Below the pieces are notes generated by a model that saw nothing but the letters and a program-made list of their open reading frames with translations, was not told where the DNA came from and made no database searches. The translations under genes were made by a program, and so were the position numbers. A DNA stretch of 64,000 nucleotides from assembly GCA_046538075.1 (NCBI GenBank), contig JBKHJN010000003.1, forward strand, positions 51,695 to 115,694, given 5' to 3'. Source of the stretch: Desulfobacca_B sp046538075 (lineage in GTDB: Bacteria > Desulfobacterota > Desulfobaccia > Desulfobaccales > Desulfobaccaceae). Of this stretch, positions 9,526-17,869 are shown in pieces. How positions within the stretch are numbered: the first letter of the stretch is position 1; each line of letters begins with the position of its first letter.

Positions 9526-10059
9526 ATGATGCCGCCGGGAACCTTGTTACAGGTGCTGCTGCCGCCGGCGGCCATTCAGGCCCGGGTAGTGGAATTAGGG
9601 GCGGCCATTTCACAGGACTACCGCGATCAGGACCTGACCCTGGTCGGCATTCTGAAAGGCTCCATGCTTTTTCTGGCCGATCTGCTGCGCTGTCTGACTA
9701 TTCCGGTGACGGTGGATTTCCTGGCTATCACCAGCTATCAGGCCGGTGAACGGCAGAAAGGGGCAGTGCGCCTGGTTAAAGACCTGGATGAAGAGGTGAC
9801 CGGCCGCCATTTGCTGATTGTCGAAGACATCGTTGATACCGGCCTCACCCTGGGTTATCTGGTGCGCACCCTGGCGGCCCGGGGCCCGGCCAGCGTCCGT
9901 ATCTGCACTCTGCTGGACCGTCCCCAACGCCGGATCGTGCCCCTGCCCCTGGCTTACCGGGGTTTTGAGATCGCCGATGACTTTGTGGTGGGCTACGGCC
10001 TGGATTATCAGCAATATTACCGCTACTTGCCGGGAGTATATTTATTCCGTCCTGATTGA
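9526..10059 (+). CDS. hpt: Hypoxanthine phosphoribosyltransferase
   Basis: A 177-residue type I phosphoribosyltransferase converting hypoxanthine or guanine plus PRPP to IMP or GMP (purine salvage). Seen: VGILKGSMLFLADLL (pyrophosphate loop), the PRPP-binding motif LLIVEDIVDTGLTL with its acidic pair, and the C-terminal ADDFVVGYGLDY typical of HPRTs. The first ATG follows the preceding stop directly, and a second ATG is next to it; either could be used. Last gene of the nagZ operon. Confidence 0.95.
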   Translation: MMPPGTLLQVLLPPAAIQARVVELGAAISQDYRDQDLTLVGILKGSMLFLADLLRCLTIPVTVDFLAITSYQAGERQKGAVRLVKDLDEEVTGRHLLIVEDIVDTGLTLGYLVRTLAARGPASVRICTLLDRPQRRIVPLPLAYRGFEIADDFVVGYGLDYQQYYRYLPGVYLFRPD

Positions 10060-10501
10060 CCGGAGCACCTCTTTTTTGGTGAAATAAAAAAGGTCGGGAG
10101 GGGGGAACCCGACCTTTAGGAGAAAGGAGAAAATGGTATATGAGCTTTGATTAAGGGGGAATCTCGCTCTTTTTCTATTTATGTATGCAGACATTATGCC
10201 AACATCTGATTGGCCGCCACCAATCTCTAAATCATAGCTCAGCCGGGCCTTTTATTATTTTGCAGTCCCAGACCGATCTCAATTCTGGTTCAAAATATTA
10301 AACCGGCGGAAGCAAATAATCAATGAACTATGGCTATGTTATTTAAAATACAGATAAATTATTAATACAAAATCCTAGTCACACCTCGATAAAATTCAAA
10401 TAATGAAACCCAACCGGGGCCCCGCGGCTGGCAACCGCCCGCCAGGATTTGGAGCAGAATAGATTTGGTAAAGGGATGATTTTATTATCGGAGAAAATAT
10501 T
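10060..10501. other. Intergenic region with hairpin, no gene supported
   Basis: About 440 bases between hpt and the small membrane protein gene. It holds the 10089-10117 hairpin (separate entry) followed by purine-rich AGGAGAAAGGAG, then AT-rich sequence without a coding frame I can support. Confidence 0.6.
10089..10117 (-). terminator. Perfect 10-bp hairpin; terminator-like only on the minus strand
   Basis: AAAGGTCGGG at 10089-10098 pairs with CCCGACCTTT at 10108-10117 around a G-rich 9-base loop. On the plus strand the right arm is followed by purines, so it is not a canonical intrinsic terminator for hpt. On the minus strand it is followed by TTTTTATTTC, a terminator-like tail, although the nearest minus gene ends at 10723. 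It might instead be an RNA structure at the 3' end of the hpt transcript. Confidence 0.5.
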
Positions 10502-10693
10502 ATGACCGGTTCCCGGCCCCCTCTGGGAGCAACTCAGAAAAGAATTTTCTGGTTTGTGCTGCTGGCTGCCCTGATTTTTCTTGGAGCCGGAGTCTATCAG
10601 GGAAATATTATTTATTATGGGTTGGGTCTGTTGGGGATTGGCATAGTCCTGGGCGGCCTGGTCCGCTGGTGGCTGGAGCGGTTCCGCTCCTGA
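10502..10693 (+). CDS. Small membrane protein, two TM helices
   Basis: A 63-residue protein beginning at ATG 10502 with GGAGAAAATATT upstream. Two hydrophobic segments (about residues 15-31 and 36-53) are separated by a short polar turn containing QGN, with basic residues at both ends (KR near 13-14, RWWLERFRS at the C-terminus), so both termini are predicted cytoplasmic. No family recognised. It converges with the GT9 gene on the other strand. Confidence 0.6.
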   Translation: MTGSRPPLGATQKRIFWFVLLAALIFLGAGVYQGNIIYYGLGLLGIGIVLGGLVRWWLERFRS

Positions 10694-10722
10694 GGCGCCA
10701 GCCTGATTGATCCCTTCTCGCT

Positions 10723-11748
10723 TTATACCTGATTGAGGACGGCGCTGGCTGCAGCCAGGACCTGGTCAACGGTCAAATCTTGGAGACAGCGGGCATCCGG
10801 ACAAGATATTTCCCGGCCTCGGGCACAGGGAACGCACTGCCGCGAGGAAGACAAGACCCTCACCTGATTCCCCGGAGGCGCCCAGATTTCGGCATCGGTG
10901 GGGCCAAACAGGGCAAGCATTGCCGGTCCCCGGGTGACTGCGGCCAGGTGGGTGACGCCGCTGTCACTGCCGATGTACAACTGGCCCAGGCTCAAATAGG
11001 CGGCTAAAAGGGGTAATGGCAGGTTAATGAGCAGATGATGTCCGGGGGCCTGGATATACGACTTGATTGCCCTCAATAACTTCTCTTCCGCCGGCCCGGC
11101 TATCCACAGCACCCGGGCCTTAAAAACTGCCTGCAGGCGCTCGGCCAGGACCTGGTAATTCTCCCAAGGCCAATTTTTCAGTCGATGGCCGCTGCCGGGA
11201 GCCAGGATTACCCAGGGCGGCAGACCCGGCCCCAGGCCACCCTGTGATTCATACCAGGCCCGGGCCGCCAGTCGGTTTTCAGGAGCTATGCTTAACTTAA
11301 AAGAACCAGATAGGGGTTTAATTCCCCCCAGGGTTAGGTAATGGGCCTGTAATCGGGCTACTGGAATGCGTTCCTGGAGAGGAAAAGAGGGTATCCAGAT
11401 ATTTTCTTTGACTCCCCCTGCGCGCAGGCGCTCGGTAATCTGGGTTTGAAGGCGGGGGCTGAAAACCACTGCCAGATCAATGTCGGCCAGCAAGCGGCGC
11501 AGGCGGTCCGGGAGGGGCGCCTGCGGCATGAACAAATAGGCCCAATCCGCCCGCTGACTGTCCCAGACGGCGTCAACCGGCAGATTAGCGGCCAGCAGGG
11601 CCAACTGGGCTGGCGATCCCAGGAGAGTGAAGCGGGCTTGGGGGTAATGGGCGGCCAGGGCTTCGAGGGCGGGCCCGGAGAGGAGAACATCTCCCAGCCC
11701 ACCCTGGTGCCAGACCAGGATCTTTTGCAGATGGGGAGGCCCGGTCAT
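10723..11748 (-). CDS. Glycosyltransferase family 9 (heptosyltransferase-like)
   Basis: A 341-residue GT9 protein, the family that includes heptosyltransferases WaaC, WaaF and WaaQ of lipopolysaccharide core synthesis. Seen: the N-terminal GGLGDVLLSGPAL, WVILAPGSGHRLKNWP in the C-terminal nucleotide-sugar domain, IGSDSGVTHLAA and ALFGPTDAEIWAP. A cysteine-containing segment near the C-terminus (CVPCARG ... CPDARC) is common in this family. Which LPS residue it adds cannot be told from sequence. Confidence 0.85.
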   Translation of the reverse strand: MTGPPHLQKILVWHQGGLGDVLLSGPALEALAAHYPQARFTLLGSPAQLALLAANLPVDAVWDSQRADWAYLFMPQAPLPDRLRRLLADIDLAVVFSPRLQTQITERLRAGGVKENIWIPSFPLQERIPVARLQAHYLTLGGIKPLSGSFKLSIAPENRLAARAWYESQGGLGPGLPPWVILAPGSGHRLKNWPWENYQVLAERLQAVFKARVLWIAGPAEEKLLRAIKSYIQAPGHHLLINLPLPLLAAYLSLGQLYIGSDSGVTHLAAVTRGPAMLALFGPTDAEIWAPPGNQVRVLSSSRQCVPCARGREISCPDARCLQDLTVDQVLAAASAVLNQV

Positions 11749-11819
11749 ACTAGCAGAAAAAGGACTGACAGGCAGCGGCTAAGAATAAAGAATATTTGTG
11801 GGTTCTTTCGGTTACCGCT

Positions 11820-12116
11820 TTAATCCTCTTCCACCTTGATATCTTGAAAGCCCTTTTTAGAGCCGCCCTGGGTGGTCTTTTCCAGCGCCTCAAGCCGCTG
11901 ATCAATCAGAGCCCGAAAGGCTTTGTAAACTTCTACCCGGGCTTTGTATAGATGGCGGCAAAACTCGCTCTGGGGACCGGCCAGGCGCTGTAGAGCATTG
12001 TATAACTGGCAGATAGGACACACCATTTCCCTCTCCCCGCCAGCCTCGGACCCCTTGTGCTCCCGGCGGCCTTCCTGGTTTTCTTCAGGCGGGATGGTCA
12101 TCATCAGCACCTCCAA
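11820..12116 (-). CDS. Hypothetical protein with CPIC motif, overlapping ArsA-like gene
   Basis: Up to 98 residues; three possible ATGs (12116, 12104, 12101) lie within six codons. The sequence is hydrophilic with a Glu/Lys-rich start, then MVCPICQLYNALQRL and a later FCRHLYKARVEVY, followed by a helical tail. The C-x2-C and a later Cys-x-His could bind a metal. It overlaps the 3' end of the ArsA-like gene by up to 32 bases, implying co-translation. Function unknown; a role with the ATPase is inferred from position only. Confidence 0.6.
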   Translation of the reverse strand: MEVLMMTIPPEENQEGRREHKGSEAGGEREMVCPICQLYNALQRLAGPQSEFCRHLYKARVEVYKAFRALIDQRLEALEKTTQGGSKKGFQDIKVEED

Positions 12117-13287
12117 ATCGGACGTTCAAAAAATCCCCGTCAAATTTAGCCCCCTGCGGTTCCAGGGCGGCCATGTTGCGGGGTAACAGCACATGTTTCT
12201 TGAAGCCTCCTACCCGGATAATTAATTCCTCCCCGGACTTTCCCAAAGAGACGTCCTCAGCCCCGATGAACGGCAAACGGATGGACAGAGTGTAGACGCC
12301 ATTGGACTTGTCAAAGCGATAAGGGCTTTTTTGGTAAAGGACCTGCTCCGGCTGCCGGTCGCCGTAGATGGCCTGGGACAGTCGGGTCAGAGACTCCAAC
12401 CCTACTATTTCCCGGTTAAAAAATTCCACCGGGAAGATCGGCACCGGAGCAAAGCGGCTGTGGGCCAATTCCAGATATTCTTCCTGACTCTGTTTCCAAT
12501 AGCGGAAAAATTGATCAGCCAATGCAGGTGGAAAAATGCGATTAATAATTACCGCGTCCACCACCATCCGGTAGAGACAGAAATACATGAAGGCCCGTTG
12601 GGATTCTTTGAGCACCACTTTTTCCGGATTGGTGACCAGACGCACAGTGGTAACCTGGGGGTCGGCCAGCATGCGGTCTACCCCTTCCAGACGGTCAAAC
12701 AGACGCTGCAACGCGGCAAAATAGTCGTCTTGCGGCAGGGGGAGATCGGTCATCCGCTTGGCCACCGGCCGCACTACCTTGAAAATCTGCCGTTCCAGGT
12801 GGAAAATCTTTTTAATATACCACTCCAGGGCAGTAGGAATGGAAATAAATCGGAGTGATTCACCGGTAGGCGCGCAGTCCAGGATGATCACCTGGTAAGC
12901 CTGTTCCCGGTTATATTTATTGATATAAAGCAGGGAGCTGACTTCGTCCATTCCGGGCAGGATGGCCAATTCTTCCGCCAGGATTTCGTCAAACCCGGAC
13001 ACGTTGAGCAGAATCGCCAGGTAGCGGTAGACCTCACCCCAGTTCTGCTTGATTTCCTCCTGCACGTCCAGTTCCTGAATCCATAAATTATCGCCGACCG
13101 CGACCGGCCTGCCCCGGTTTTTATCCATCAGGCGGCGGTCTAGGTCGAAAATGTCGGCCAAACTGTGGGCGGGATCAAGACTCATGACCAGGGTGTTTTT
13201 GCCGCGGCCGGCTATATTGACGCCGGTGGCGGCGGCCATGGAGGTCTTGCCGACCCCGCCTTTGCCGGCAAAGAGGATGATGCGCAT
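12085..13287 (-). CDS. ArsA/Get3-family ATPase with C-terminal HSP20-like domain
   Basis: A 400-residue P-loop ATPase of the ArsA/Get3 (SIMIBI) class. Deviant Walker A GKGGVGKT lies at residues 8-15, SLDPAHS near 36-42, and the switch/A-loop LDCAPTGE at 136-143. Residues about 325-392 (YTLSIRLPF ... ELIIRVGGFKKHVLLP) form an alpha-crystallin-like beta sandwich as in the ArsA_HSP20 domain. Such proteins are single-site ATPases; there is no arsB or arsD nearby, so arsenite transport is unlikely and a chaperone or membrane-protein-targeting role is more plausible (inference). The downstream small CPIC protein overlaps its 3' end. Confidence 0.88.
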   Translation of the reverse strand: MRIILFAGKGGVGKTSMAAATGVNIAGRGKNTLVMSLDPAHSLADIFDLDRRLMDKNRGRPVAVGDNLWIQELDVQEEIKQNWGEVYRYLAILLNVSGFDEILAEELAILPGMDEVSSLLYINKYNREQAYQVIILDCAPTGESLRFISIPTALEWYIKKIFHLERQIFKVVRPVAKRMTDLPLPQDDYFAALQRLFDRLEGVDRMLADPQVTTVRLVTNPEKVVLKESQRAFMYFCLYRMVVDAVIINRIFPPALADQFFRYWKQSQEEYLELAHSRFAPVPIFPVEFFNREIVGLESLTRLSQAIYGDRQPEQVLYQKSPYRFDKSNGVYTLSIRLPFIGAEDVSLGKSGEELIIRVGGFKKHVLLPRNMAALEPQGAKFDGDFLNVRFGGADDDHPA

Positions 13288-13401
13288 TGGCTCCCCCGAT
13301 TCTTAGGCAAAATAATTAATAAGGCCAGATATATTTTAACATACCCAGGGTCCACAGGCGACCCCTGAATGAGGCCCTAGGTTCATGGTTTTTGATTTAT
13401 C

Positions 13402-13429
13402 TTGACAAGGTTAACCTGGTTTTTATAGG
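13402..13429 (+). promoter_or_regulatory. Putative sigma70 promoter of SH3-domain gene
   Basis: TTGACA at 13402-13407, 16-base spacer containing the palindrome GGTTAACC, then TATAGG at 13424-13429; a second possible -10 (TAATAT) lies a few bases on. It would give a leader of roughly 185 bases before the ATG at 13625. Confidence 0.5.
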
Positions 13430-13624
13430 TTAATATAAAAATCAAACAGGGGGTGATGTCAGCCTGTTGATCATGATCACCAGTGTATGGCCGGTGTTAT
13501 CTGCTTCATTCCCTGCCCCTCAAAAATATTAGCATTAATTACCAAAAATAGATCAGCTCGAAACCTGGCAAATAATTTGCCCGCCAACGTGCAGGAGAAA
13601 AGTTTATACAACAGGAGGGAGCCT

Positions 13625-14068
13625 ATGAAAAAAATCGTTTTTTTGATATTAATATCAGTTATTTGCTGGGTGGCACCCGCAGGTGCGAAAATGATGAGCA
13701 TCGGCAAAGAAGAGGTCAACATTCGCTCCGGCCCTAGTCTCAATGCCAAGGTGCTGTTCAAAGCACCTTTGGGATATCCCGTGCAAGTATTAGAAAGAAA
13801 CGGCAAATGGTCCAGATTCAAAGATTGGGAGGGCAATTCAGGCTGGGTTTATACCCCGCTGTTGTCCGGGGTCCATACGGTGGTAGTCAGCGCCAAGAAC
13901 CCCAATATCCGTCAGGGTCCGGGGCTGGGCAACAAAGTGGTGATGCGGGCCAACCGGGGTGATATATTTAAAGTTATAAGCAAGAGCGGCAATTGGGTTA
14001 AGCTGGGCTACTATTACAGCGGCGATGTCGTGGGCTGGATTCGTAATGATCTGATCTGGGGCGATTAA
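13625..14068 (+). CDS. Secreted protein with two bacterial SH3 domains
   Basis: The ATG at 13625 is preceded by ACAGGAGGGAG and starts a clear signal peptide (MKKIVFLILISVICW, cleavage after AGA around residue 22), so the longer open frame from 13487 is rejected. The mature protein (147-residue precursor) is two SH3b domains: residues ~24-80 with EVNIRSGPSLNAKVL and ~82-147 with NPNIRQGPGLGNKVV. Such domains bind peptidoglycan or act as periplasmic scaffold modules; no catalytic domain is attached. It converges on tmk with 20 bases between stops. Confidence 0.85.
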   Translation: MKKIVFLILISVICWVAPAGAKMMSIGKEEVNIRSGPSLNAKVLFKAPLGYPVQVLERNGKWSRFKDWEGNSGWVYTPLLSGVHTVVVSAKNPNIRQGPGLGNKVVMRANRGDIFKVISKSGNWVKLGYYYSGDVVGWIRNDLIWGD

Positions 14069-14088
14069 TTGCTGTAGGTCGCTCCCGG

Positions 14089-14757
14089 TCAGTCGCTCTT
14101 GGGGAGCCGAGGCTGGACCAGCCCCATTATGTTCTGATGCACCGTCAAGGCCGGACTCTGGGTATCCACGCGGACCAGATGAGGACCGCGCATCTGGGCA
14201 TATATTTCACCAACTTTTACCAGATAATCGGCCTGTTCATAGGCATCCCAGACCTGGGGCGGGCGCTGGGCCAATCTTGCCAGGATCTGGTCAAGGGGTA
14301 GGGTAAGGATGATGACCAGGTCCGGAATCGGGGCAAAGACCTCGTTCTGCCGCTGAATCTCCGATACATCCAAACCTCGCGCCCCCTGGTAGGCCATGGA
14401 AGAATAATAATAGCGGTCGCTGATCACCACGGCCCCCGAGGCCAGCGCCGGGAGAATTACCGATGAGACGTGCTCCCGCCGGTCGGCGGTAAACAGCTCC
14501 AATTCCTGGACGGGAGACAGGCCCTGCCTTCCCTGGGCGAGCAATCTTCGCAGTTCCTGGCCGAAGCGGCCCTGGGTGGGTTCATGGGTGAGCACGACGC
14601 GCGGTTCGCGGTCTTTTAGGGCGGTGGCCAATAAATGACCCTGGGTAGTCTTGCCGACCCCGTCTAAGCCCTCTAGGGCAATCAGAACCCCCCCCGGATT
14701 GTGACCCGGGTGGTTACCTTGATAGTAAACCGATTTTGAGTGGTGATCTTGAGGCAA
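14089..14757 (-). CDS. tmk: Thymidylate kinase
   Basis: Phosphorylates dTMP to dTDP. The P-loop ALEGLDGVGKTTQ, the DRYYYSSMAYQG segment containing the DR(Y/F) signature, and LTHEPTQG (substrate-side acidic loop) are all present. The protein is 222 residues from a TTG at 14757; there is no good ribosome site and the first ~22 residues are not family-like, so the true start may be further in. The longer N-terminus is uncertain but the enzyme assignment is firm. Confidence 0.93.
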   Translation of the reverse strand: MPQDHHSKSVYYQGNHPGHNPGGVLIALEGLDGVGKTTQGHLLATALKDREPRVVLTHEPTQGRFGQELRRLLAQGRQGLSPVQELELFTADRREHVSSVILPALASGAVVISDRYYYSSMAYQGARGLDVSEIQRQNEVFAPIPDLVIILTLPLDQILARLAQRPPQVWDAYEQADYLVKVGEIYAQMRGPHLVRVDTQSPALTVHQNIMGLVQPRLPKSD

Positions 14758-14907
14758 TGATCTTTAGTGATGGTTTACCAGGGGACCGAAGGATAAACCA
14801 TATATTCTATGGCTTCCGGCCCCTGGGATAATTAAAACCATCATGTTCAGGTGTCAGTTGCCCAGATTACTGTTACCTGAAGACTGAACCCAAAACTTCC
14901 AGGTTAA

Positions 14908-15354
14908 TCATTCGGCCTTGATCTGGATCGGTTTGGCCTTGACTTCCTCTTTTTTGGGACAGGTGATGGTCAGAACGCCTTGCTTGTAAGAAGCGTCGAT
15001 CTTATCCGCTTCCACCCCTACGGGTAAGCGGACGGTGCGGCTAAAGGAGCCGTAACTGCGTTCAATCAAATGGTAATTTTCTTCCTTTTCTTCGCGTTCC
15101 GACTTCTTTTCCCCCTTGATGGTCAAGAGATCTCCGGACAGAGAGATGTCGATGTCTTTGGCGTCCATGCCCGGAATTTCGGCCTTCACCGTCACCTGGT
15201 CAGCGCTCTCGGAAACATCTATCGAGGGTAGCCATTCGCCCTCCAAGGGTTTCAAGGCTCGACGGCTAGGACCGAAATATTCATCCCATAACCGATCCAT
15301 CTCTCGACGTAGGCGAGATGCTTCCCGGAATGGTCTCCATTCAGTAAGTTCCAT
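14908..15354 (-). CDS. Small heat-shock protein, HSP20 family
   Basis: A 148-residue small heat-shock protein: a short N-terminal arm (ELTEWRPFREASRLRREM), an alpha-crystallin domain (~45-138) with PGMDAKDIDISL and the conserved VKLP-type segment FSRTVRLPVGVEADKI, and a C-terminal I-x-I anchor (PIQIKA). It holds unfolding proteins in a refoldable state. Two ATGs are possible; that at 15354 has AGGAGG eight bases upstream while that at 15360 is too close, so 15354 is preferred. Confidence 0.92.
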   Translation of the reverse strand: MELTEWRPFREASRLRREMDRLWDEYFGPSRRALKPLEGEWLPSIDVSESADQVTVKAEIPGMDAKDIDISLSGDLLTIKGEKKSEREEKEENYHLIERSYGSFSRTVRLPVGVEADKIDASYKQGVLTITCPKKEEVKAKPIQIKAE

Positions 15355-15385
15355 AGACATTACCTCCTTTCCTCATTCTGGTTAA

Positions 15386-15414
15386 TAGTTAAGTCTTGTA
15401 TTCTCCTTTGTCAA
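15386..15414 (-). promoter_or_regulatory. Sigma70-type promoter of hsp20
   Basis: On the minus strand TTGACA (plus 15409-15414), exactly 17 bases, then TAACTA (plus 15386-15391). No sigma32 consensus or CIRCE element was seen. Confidence 0.6.
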
Positions 15415-15473
15415 CCGGGGTATTGGCCTGACCAGTTTCCCCGGGCTAGGCCAAGGCCGTCAAGAAAAAGTCC

Positions 15474-15502
15474 TTGAATTAGGTCAGGAAGGATGATAAT
15501 AA
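15474..15502 (+). promoter_or_regulatory. Sigma70-type promoter of the pyrBC operon
   Basis: TTGAAT at 15474-15479, a 17-base spacer, and TAATAA at 15497-15502. Predicted start near 15509 gives a 150-base leader containing a possible leader ORF and an intrinsic terminator before pyrB. Confidence 0.65.
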
Positions 15503-15554
15503 TAAGAGCGCTTGATATCAGTAGAGCATGATCAGGGGCAGAGATAATTATCCT

Positions 15555-15677
15555 ATGAGTGAATGCCAACCATTGCTTAATTGGTTTAACCTCCTATATT
15601 CACCAAGGAGGTTTTTTTTTGCCCTAGCCGGGAAGCCGGGCAGCGAAAAGGGTTGGGTCAATGAATTTCAGGCGTAA
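15555..15677 (+). CDS. Possible 40-residue leader peptide spanning the pyrB attenuator
   Basis: An ATG at 15555 opens a frame (MSECQPLLNWFNLLY ... ) that reads through both arms of the 15588-15613 terminator hairpin, through the T-run as Phe-Phe-Phe, and stops at 15677, 17 bases inside pyrB. This layout resembles the E. coli pyrBI leader, where ribosome coupling to a UTP-sensitive polymerase controls termination. The ribosome site is weak (AGGGGCAGAG, distant), so translation is uncertain. No homology claimed. Confidence 0.35.
   Translation: MSECQPLLNWFNLLYSPRRFFFALAGKPGSEKGWVNEFQA
15588..15620 (+). terminator. Intrinsic terminator in the pyrB leader (putative attenuator)
   Basis: AACCTCC at 15588-15594 pairs with GGAGGTT at 15607-15613, followed by an unbroken T-run to 15620. 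It lies between a plus-strand promoter and pyrB with no other plus-strand gene to terminate, so attenuation of pyrBC is the simplest role. The stem is only 7 bp. Confidence 0.7.
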
Positions 15678-16599
15678 GGATCTTTTAGGAATCGCCGATC
15701 TTGTCCCCGAGGAGATTCAGCTCATTCTGGATACCGCGGTGTCCTTTAAAGAGGTATCGGTGCGGGAGATCAAGAAAGTTCCCACATTACGGGGCAAGAC
15801 CGTAATAACCCTGTTCTATGAGCCCAGCACCCGAACCCGCACCTCCTTTGAAATCGCTGCCAAGCGTCTCAGCGCCGATACCGTTAATCTGACCGTGGCG
15901 GCCAGTAGTGTGATCAAAGGGGAGACCCTGGCGGATACCGCCGATAATCTGGAAGCCATGTCGCCGGACATTATTATTATTCGCCACCCGGCCAGCGGTG
16001 CTCCCCATTTTCTGGCCCGGCGCCTCAAAAGCAGCATCATCAATGCCGGCGACGGCCTCCACGAGCATCCTACCCAGGCCCTGCTCGATCTGTTGACCGT
16101 ACGGGAGGCCAAAGGACGCCTGGATCACCTCAAGATCGCCATCATTGGCGATATCGTCCATTCCCGGGTGGCTCGCTCCAATATTCAGGCTTTTATCAAG
16201 ATGGGTTCCCGGGTAACCGTATGTGGACCGGCGACCATGCTGCCTCCCTACCTTGAGGGGTTGGGGGTGGAAGTCAGCCATTCCTTAACGGAGGCGGTGA
16301 CCGGAGCCGATGTGGTCATGATGCTGCGCTTGCAGCTGGAACGCCAGGAGCAGATGTTTTTTCCCACCTTAAGAGAATATGCCCGGTTTTTTGGGTTAAG
16401 TTTGCAGCATCTGGAGCTGGCTCAGCAAGACGCCCTGGTCATGCATCCGGGGCCGCTCAATCGGGGGGTAGAAATTGCTCCCGAGGTGGCGGACAGCGCC
16501 CAATCGGTAATCCTGGAGCAGGTCACCAACGGGGTAGCGGTCCGGATGGCGATCCTTTATCTGTTAACCGGAGGAGAACCGAGTGGGACTGCTAATTAA
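15661..16599 (+). CDS. pyrB: Aspartate carbamoyltransferase catalytic subunit
   Basis: Condenses carbamoyl phosphate with aspartate, the committed step of pyrimidine synthesis. The 312-residue protein has the carbamoyl-phosphate site FYEPSTRTRTSFE (residues ~51-63), HEHPTQALLD near 135, and the aspartate-binding HPGPLNRGVE near 263. Length and motifs fit catalytic chains that do not need PyrI; no pyrI is present. It overlaps pyrC by 17 bases, as in many bacterial pyrBC pairs. Expression is probably controlled by the leader terminator. Confidence 0.96.
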   Translation: MNFRRKDLLGIADLVPEEIQLILDTAVSFKEVSVREIKKVPTLRGKTVITLFYEPSTRTRTSFEIAAKRLSADTVNLTVAASSVIKGETLADTADNLEAMSPDIIIIRHPASGAPHFLARRLKSSIINAGDGLHEHPTQALLDLLTVREAKGRLDHLKIAIIGDIVHSRVARSNIQAFIKMGSRVTVCGPATMLPPYLEGLGVEVSHSLTEAVTGADVVMMLRLQLERQEQMFFPTLREYARFFGLSLQHLELAQQDALVMHPGPLNRGVEIAPEVADSAQSVILEQVTNGVAVRMAILYLLTGGEPSGTAN

Positions 16600-17869
16600 A
16601 GGCGGGCTGGTAGTTGATCCTTCCCAGAATCTGGAAGCCCCTCGCGACCTGTTAATTGATGCCGGAAGAGTGGCGGCTGTGGAACCTCCCGGAGTTATTG
16701 CCGCTGAAGGCTGCCAGATAATTGAAGCGCAAAATCTGGTGGTCAGCCCGGGTTTGATCGATATGCACGTCCATTTCCGGGAGCCGGGGGAAGAATACAA
16801 GGAAACCATTGCCAGCGGCGGGCGGGCGGCAGCTGGCGGCGGCTTTACGGCGGTGGCGACCATGCCCAACACCCAACCGGTGAATGATTGTGCCGCAGTA
16901 ACCAATTATATCCTGGACAAAGCCCGGCAGGCCGCAGGGCCGCGGGTCTATCCGGTGGCTGCCATCTCCCAGGGTTCCCGAGGCGAGAAGCTGGCCGAAT
17001 ATGGCGATCTGCAGGAGGCCGGGGCCGTAGCCCTCTCCGACGATGGGCGGCCGGTGATGAATGCCCAACTCATGCGGCGGGCCCTGGAATATGCCCGCAC
17101 CTTTGGGATGTTGATCATTTCTCACTGCGAGGACCTACATCTGAGCGGCTCCGGGGCAATGCACGAAGGTCGGGTCTCCTTTGAGATGGGTTTGCCGGGA
17201 ATTCCCGCGGCGGCCGAGGAGGTGATGGTGTATCGGGATTTGACCCTGGCCCGGCTCACCCTCGGCCGCCTGCATATTGCCCATGTCAGCACCGCGGGCT
17301 CAGTAGCGCTGATTCGCCAGGCCAAGCAGCAGGGGCTGCCGGTCACCGCCGAGACCGCAGCGCACTATTTTTCCCTGACCCATGAGGCGGTGCGGGGATT
17401 TGACACCAACGCCAAGATGTACCCGCCGCTGCGTCAGACCGAAGATGTGGCGGCGATTCGGGAAGGTCTGGCGGACGGCACCATTGACTGTATTGCCTCA
17501 GACCATGCCCCCCACAGCAGCCTGGAAAAAGAGGTGGAATTCGCCCTGGCGGCCAAAGGCATAATCGGCCTGGAGACCAGCCTGGGACTGACTCTAAAGC
17601 TGGTACAGGACGGCGTCATCAGCCTGATGGCGGCCATCGAGCGGCTGAGCACCGCCCCGGCCCGCATCCTGGGAATACCAGGGGGCAGTCTGGCGCCGGG
17701 CGGCCCGGCTGATGTTACCCTGATCGACCTGAAGCGCCCCTGGCTGGTAGATGTCCATAAGTTTAAATCCAAGAGCCGGAATTCGCCTTTTCAGGGCTGG
17801 GAATTGCCGGGCCGGGCCCTGATGACCATGGTGGGGGGCGAAATCATTTATTCTGAAGGAGTGTATTAA
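16583..17869 (+). CDS. pyrC: Dihydroorotase, class I
   Basis: Cyclises N-carbamoyl-aspartate to dihydroorotate. GTG start at 16583, inside the pyrB end, behind GGAGGAGAA. The 428-residue amidohydrolase shows the metal site IDMHVHFREPGEEYKET (residues ~59-75), the ALSDDGRP loop, HCED, HVSTAGS and the catalytic SDHAPH near residue 305. Length and the DDG loop fit class I enzymes that often associate with PyrB. Ends one base before the start of the next gene. Confidence 0.96.
   Translation: MGLLIKGGLVVDPSQNLEAPRDLLIDAGRVAAVEPPGVIAAEGCQIIEAQNLVVSPGLIDMHVHFREPGEEYKETIASGGRAAAGGGFTAVATMPNTQPVNDCAAVTNYILDKARQAAGPRVYPVAAISQGSRGEKLAEYGDLQEAGAVALSDDGRPVMNAQLMRRALEYARTFGMLIISHCEDLHLSGSGAMHEGRVSFEMGLPGIPAAAEEVMVYRDLTLARLTLGRLHIAHVSTAGSVALIRQAKQQGLPVTAETAAHYFSLTHEAVRGFDTNAKMYPPLRQTEDVAAIREGLADGTIDCIASDHAPHSSLEKEVEFALAAKGIIGLETSLGLTLKLVQDGVISLMAAIERLSTAPARILGIPGGSLAPGGPADVTLIDLKRPWLVDVHKFKSKSRNSPFQGWELPGRALMTMVGGEIIYSEGVY

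Noticed and set aside
12085..13287. Arsenite pump ATPase in the strict sense
   Set aside because: No arsB/arsD nearby, single ATPase site and HSP20 domain point to a different role.
13487..13624. Upstream extension of the SH3-domain gene
   Set aside because: A signal peptide and a strong ribosome site start at 13625.
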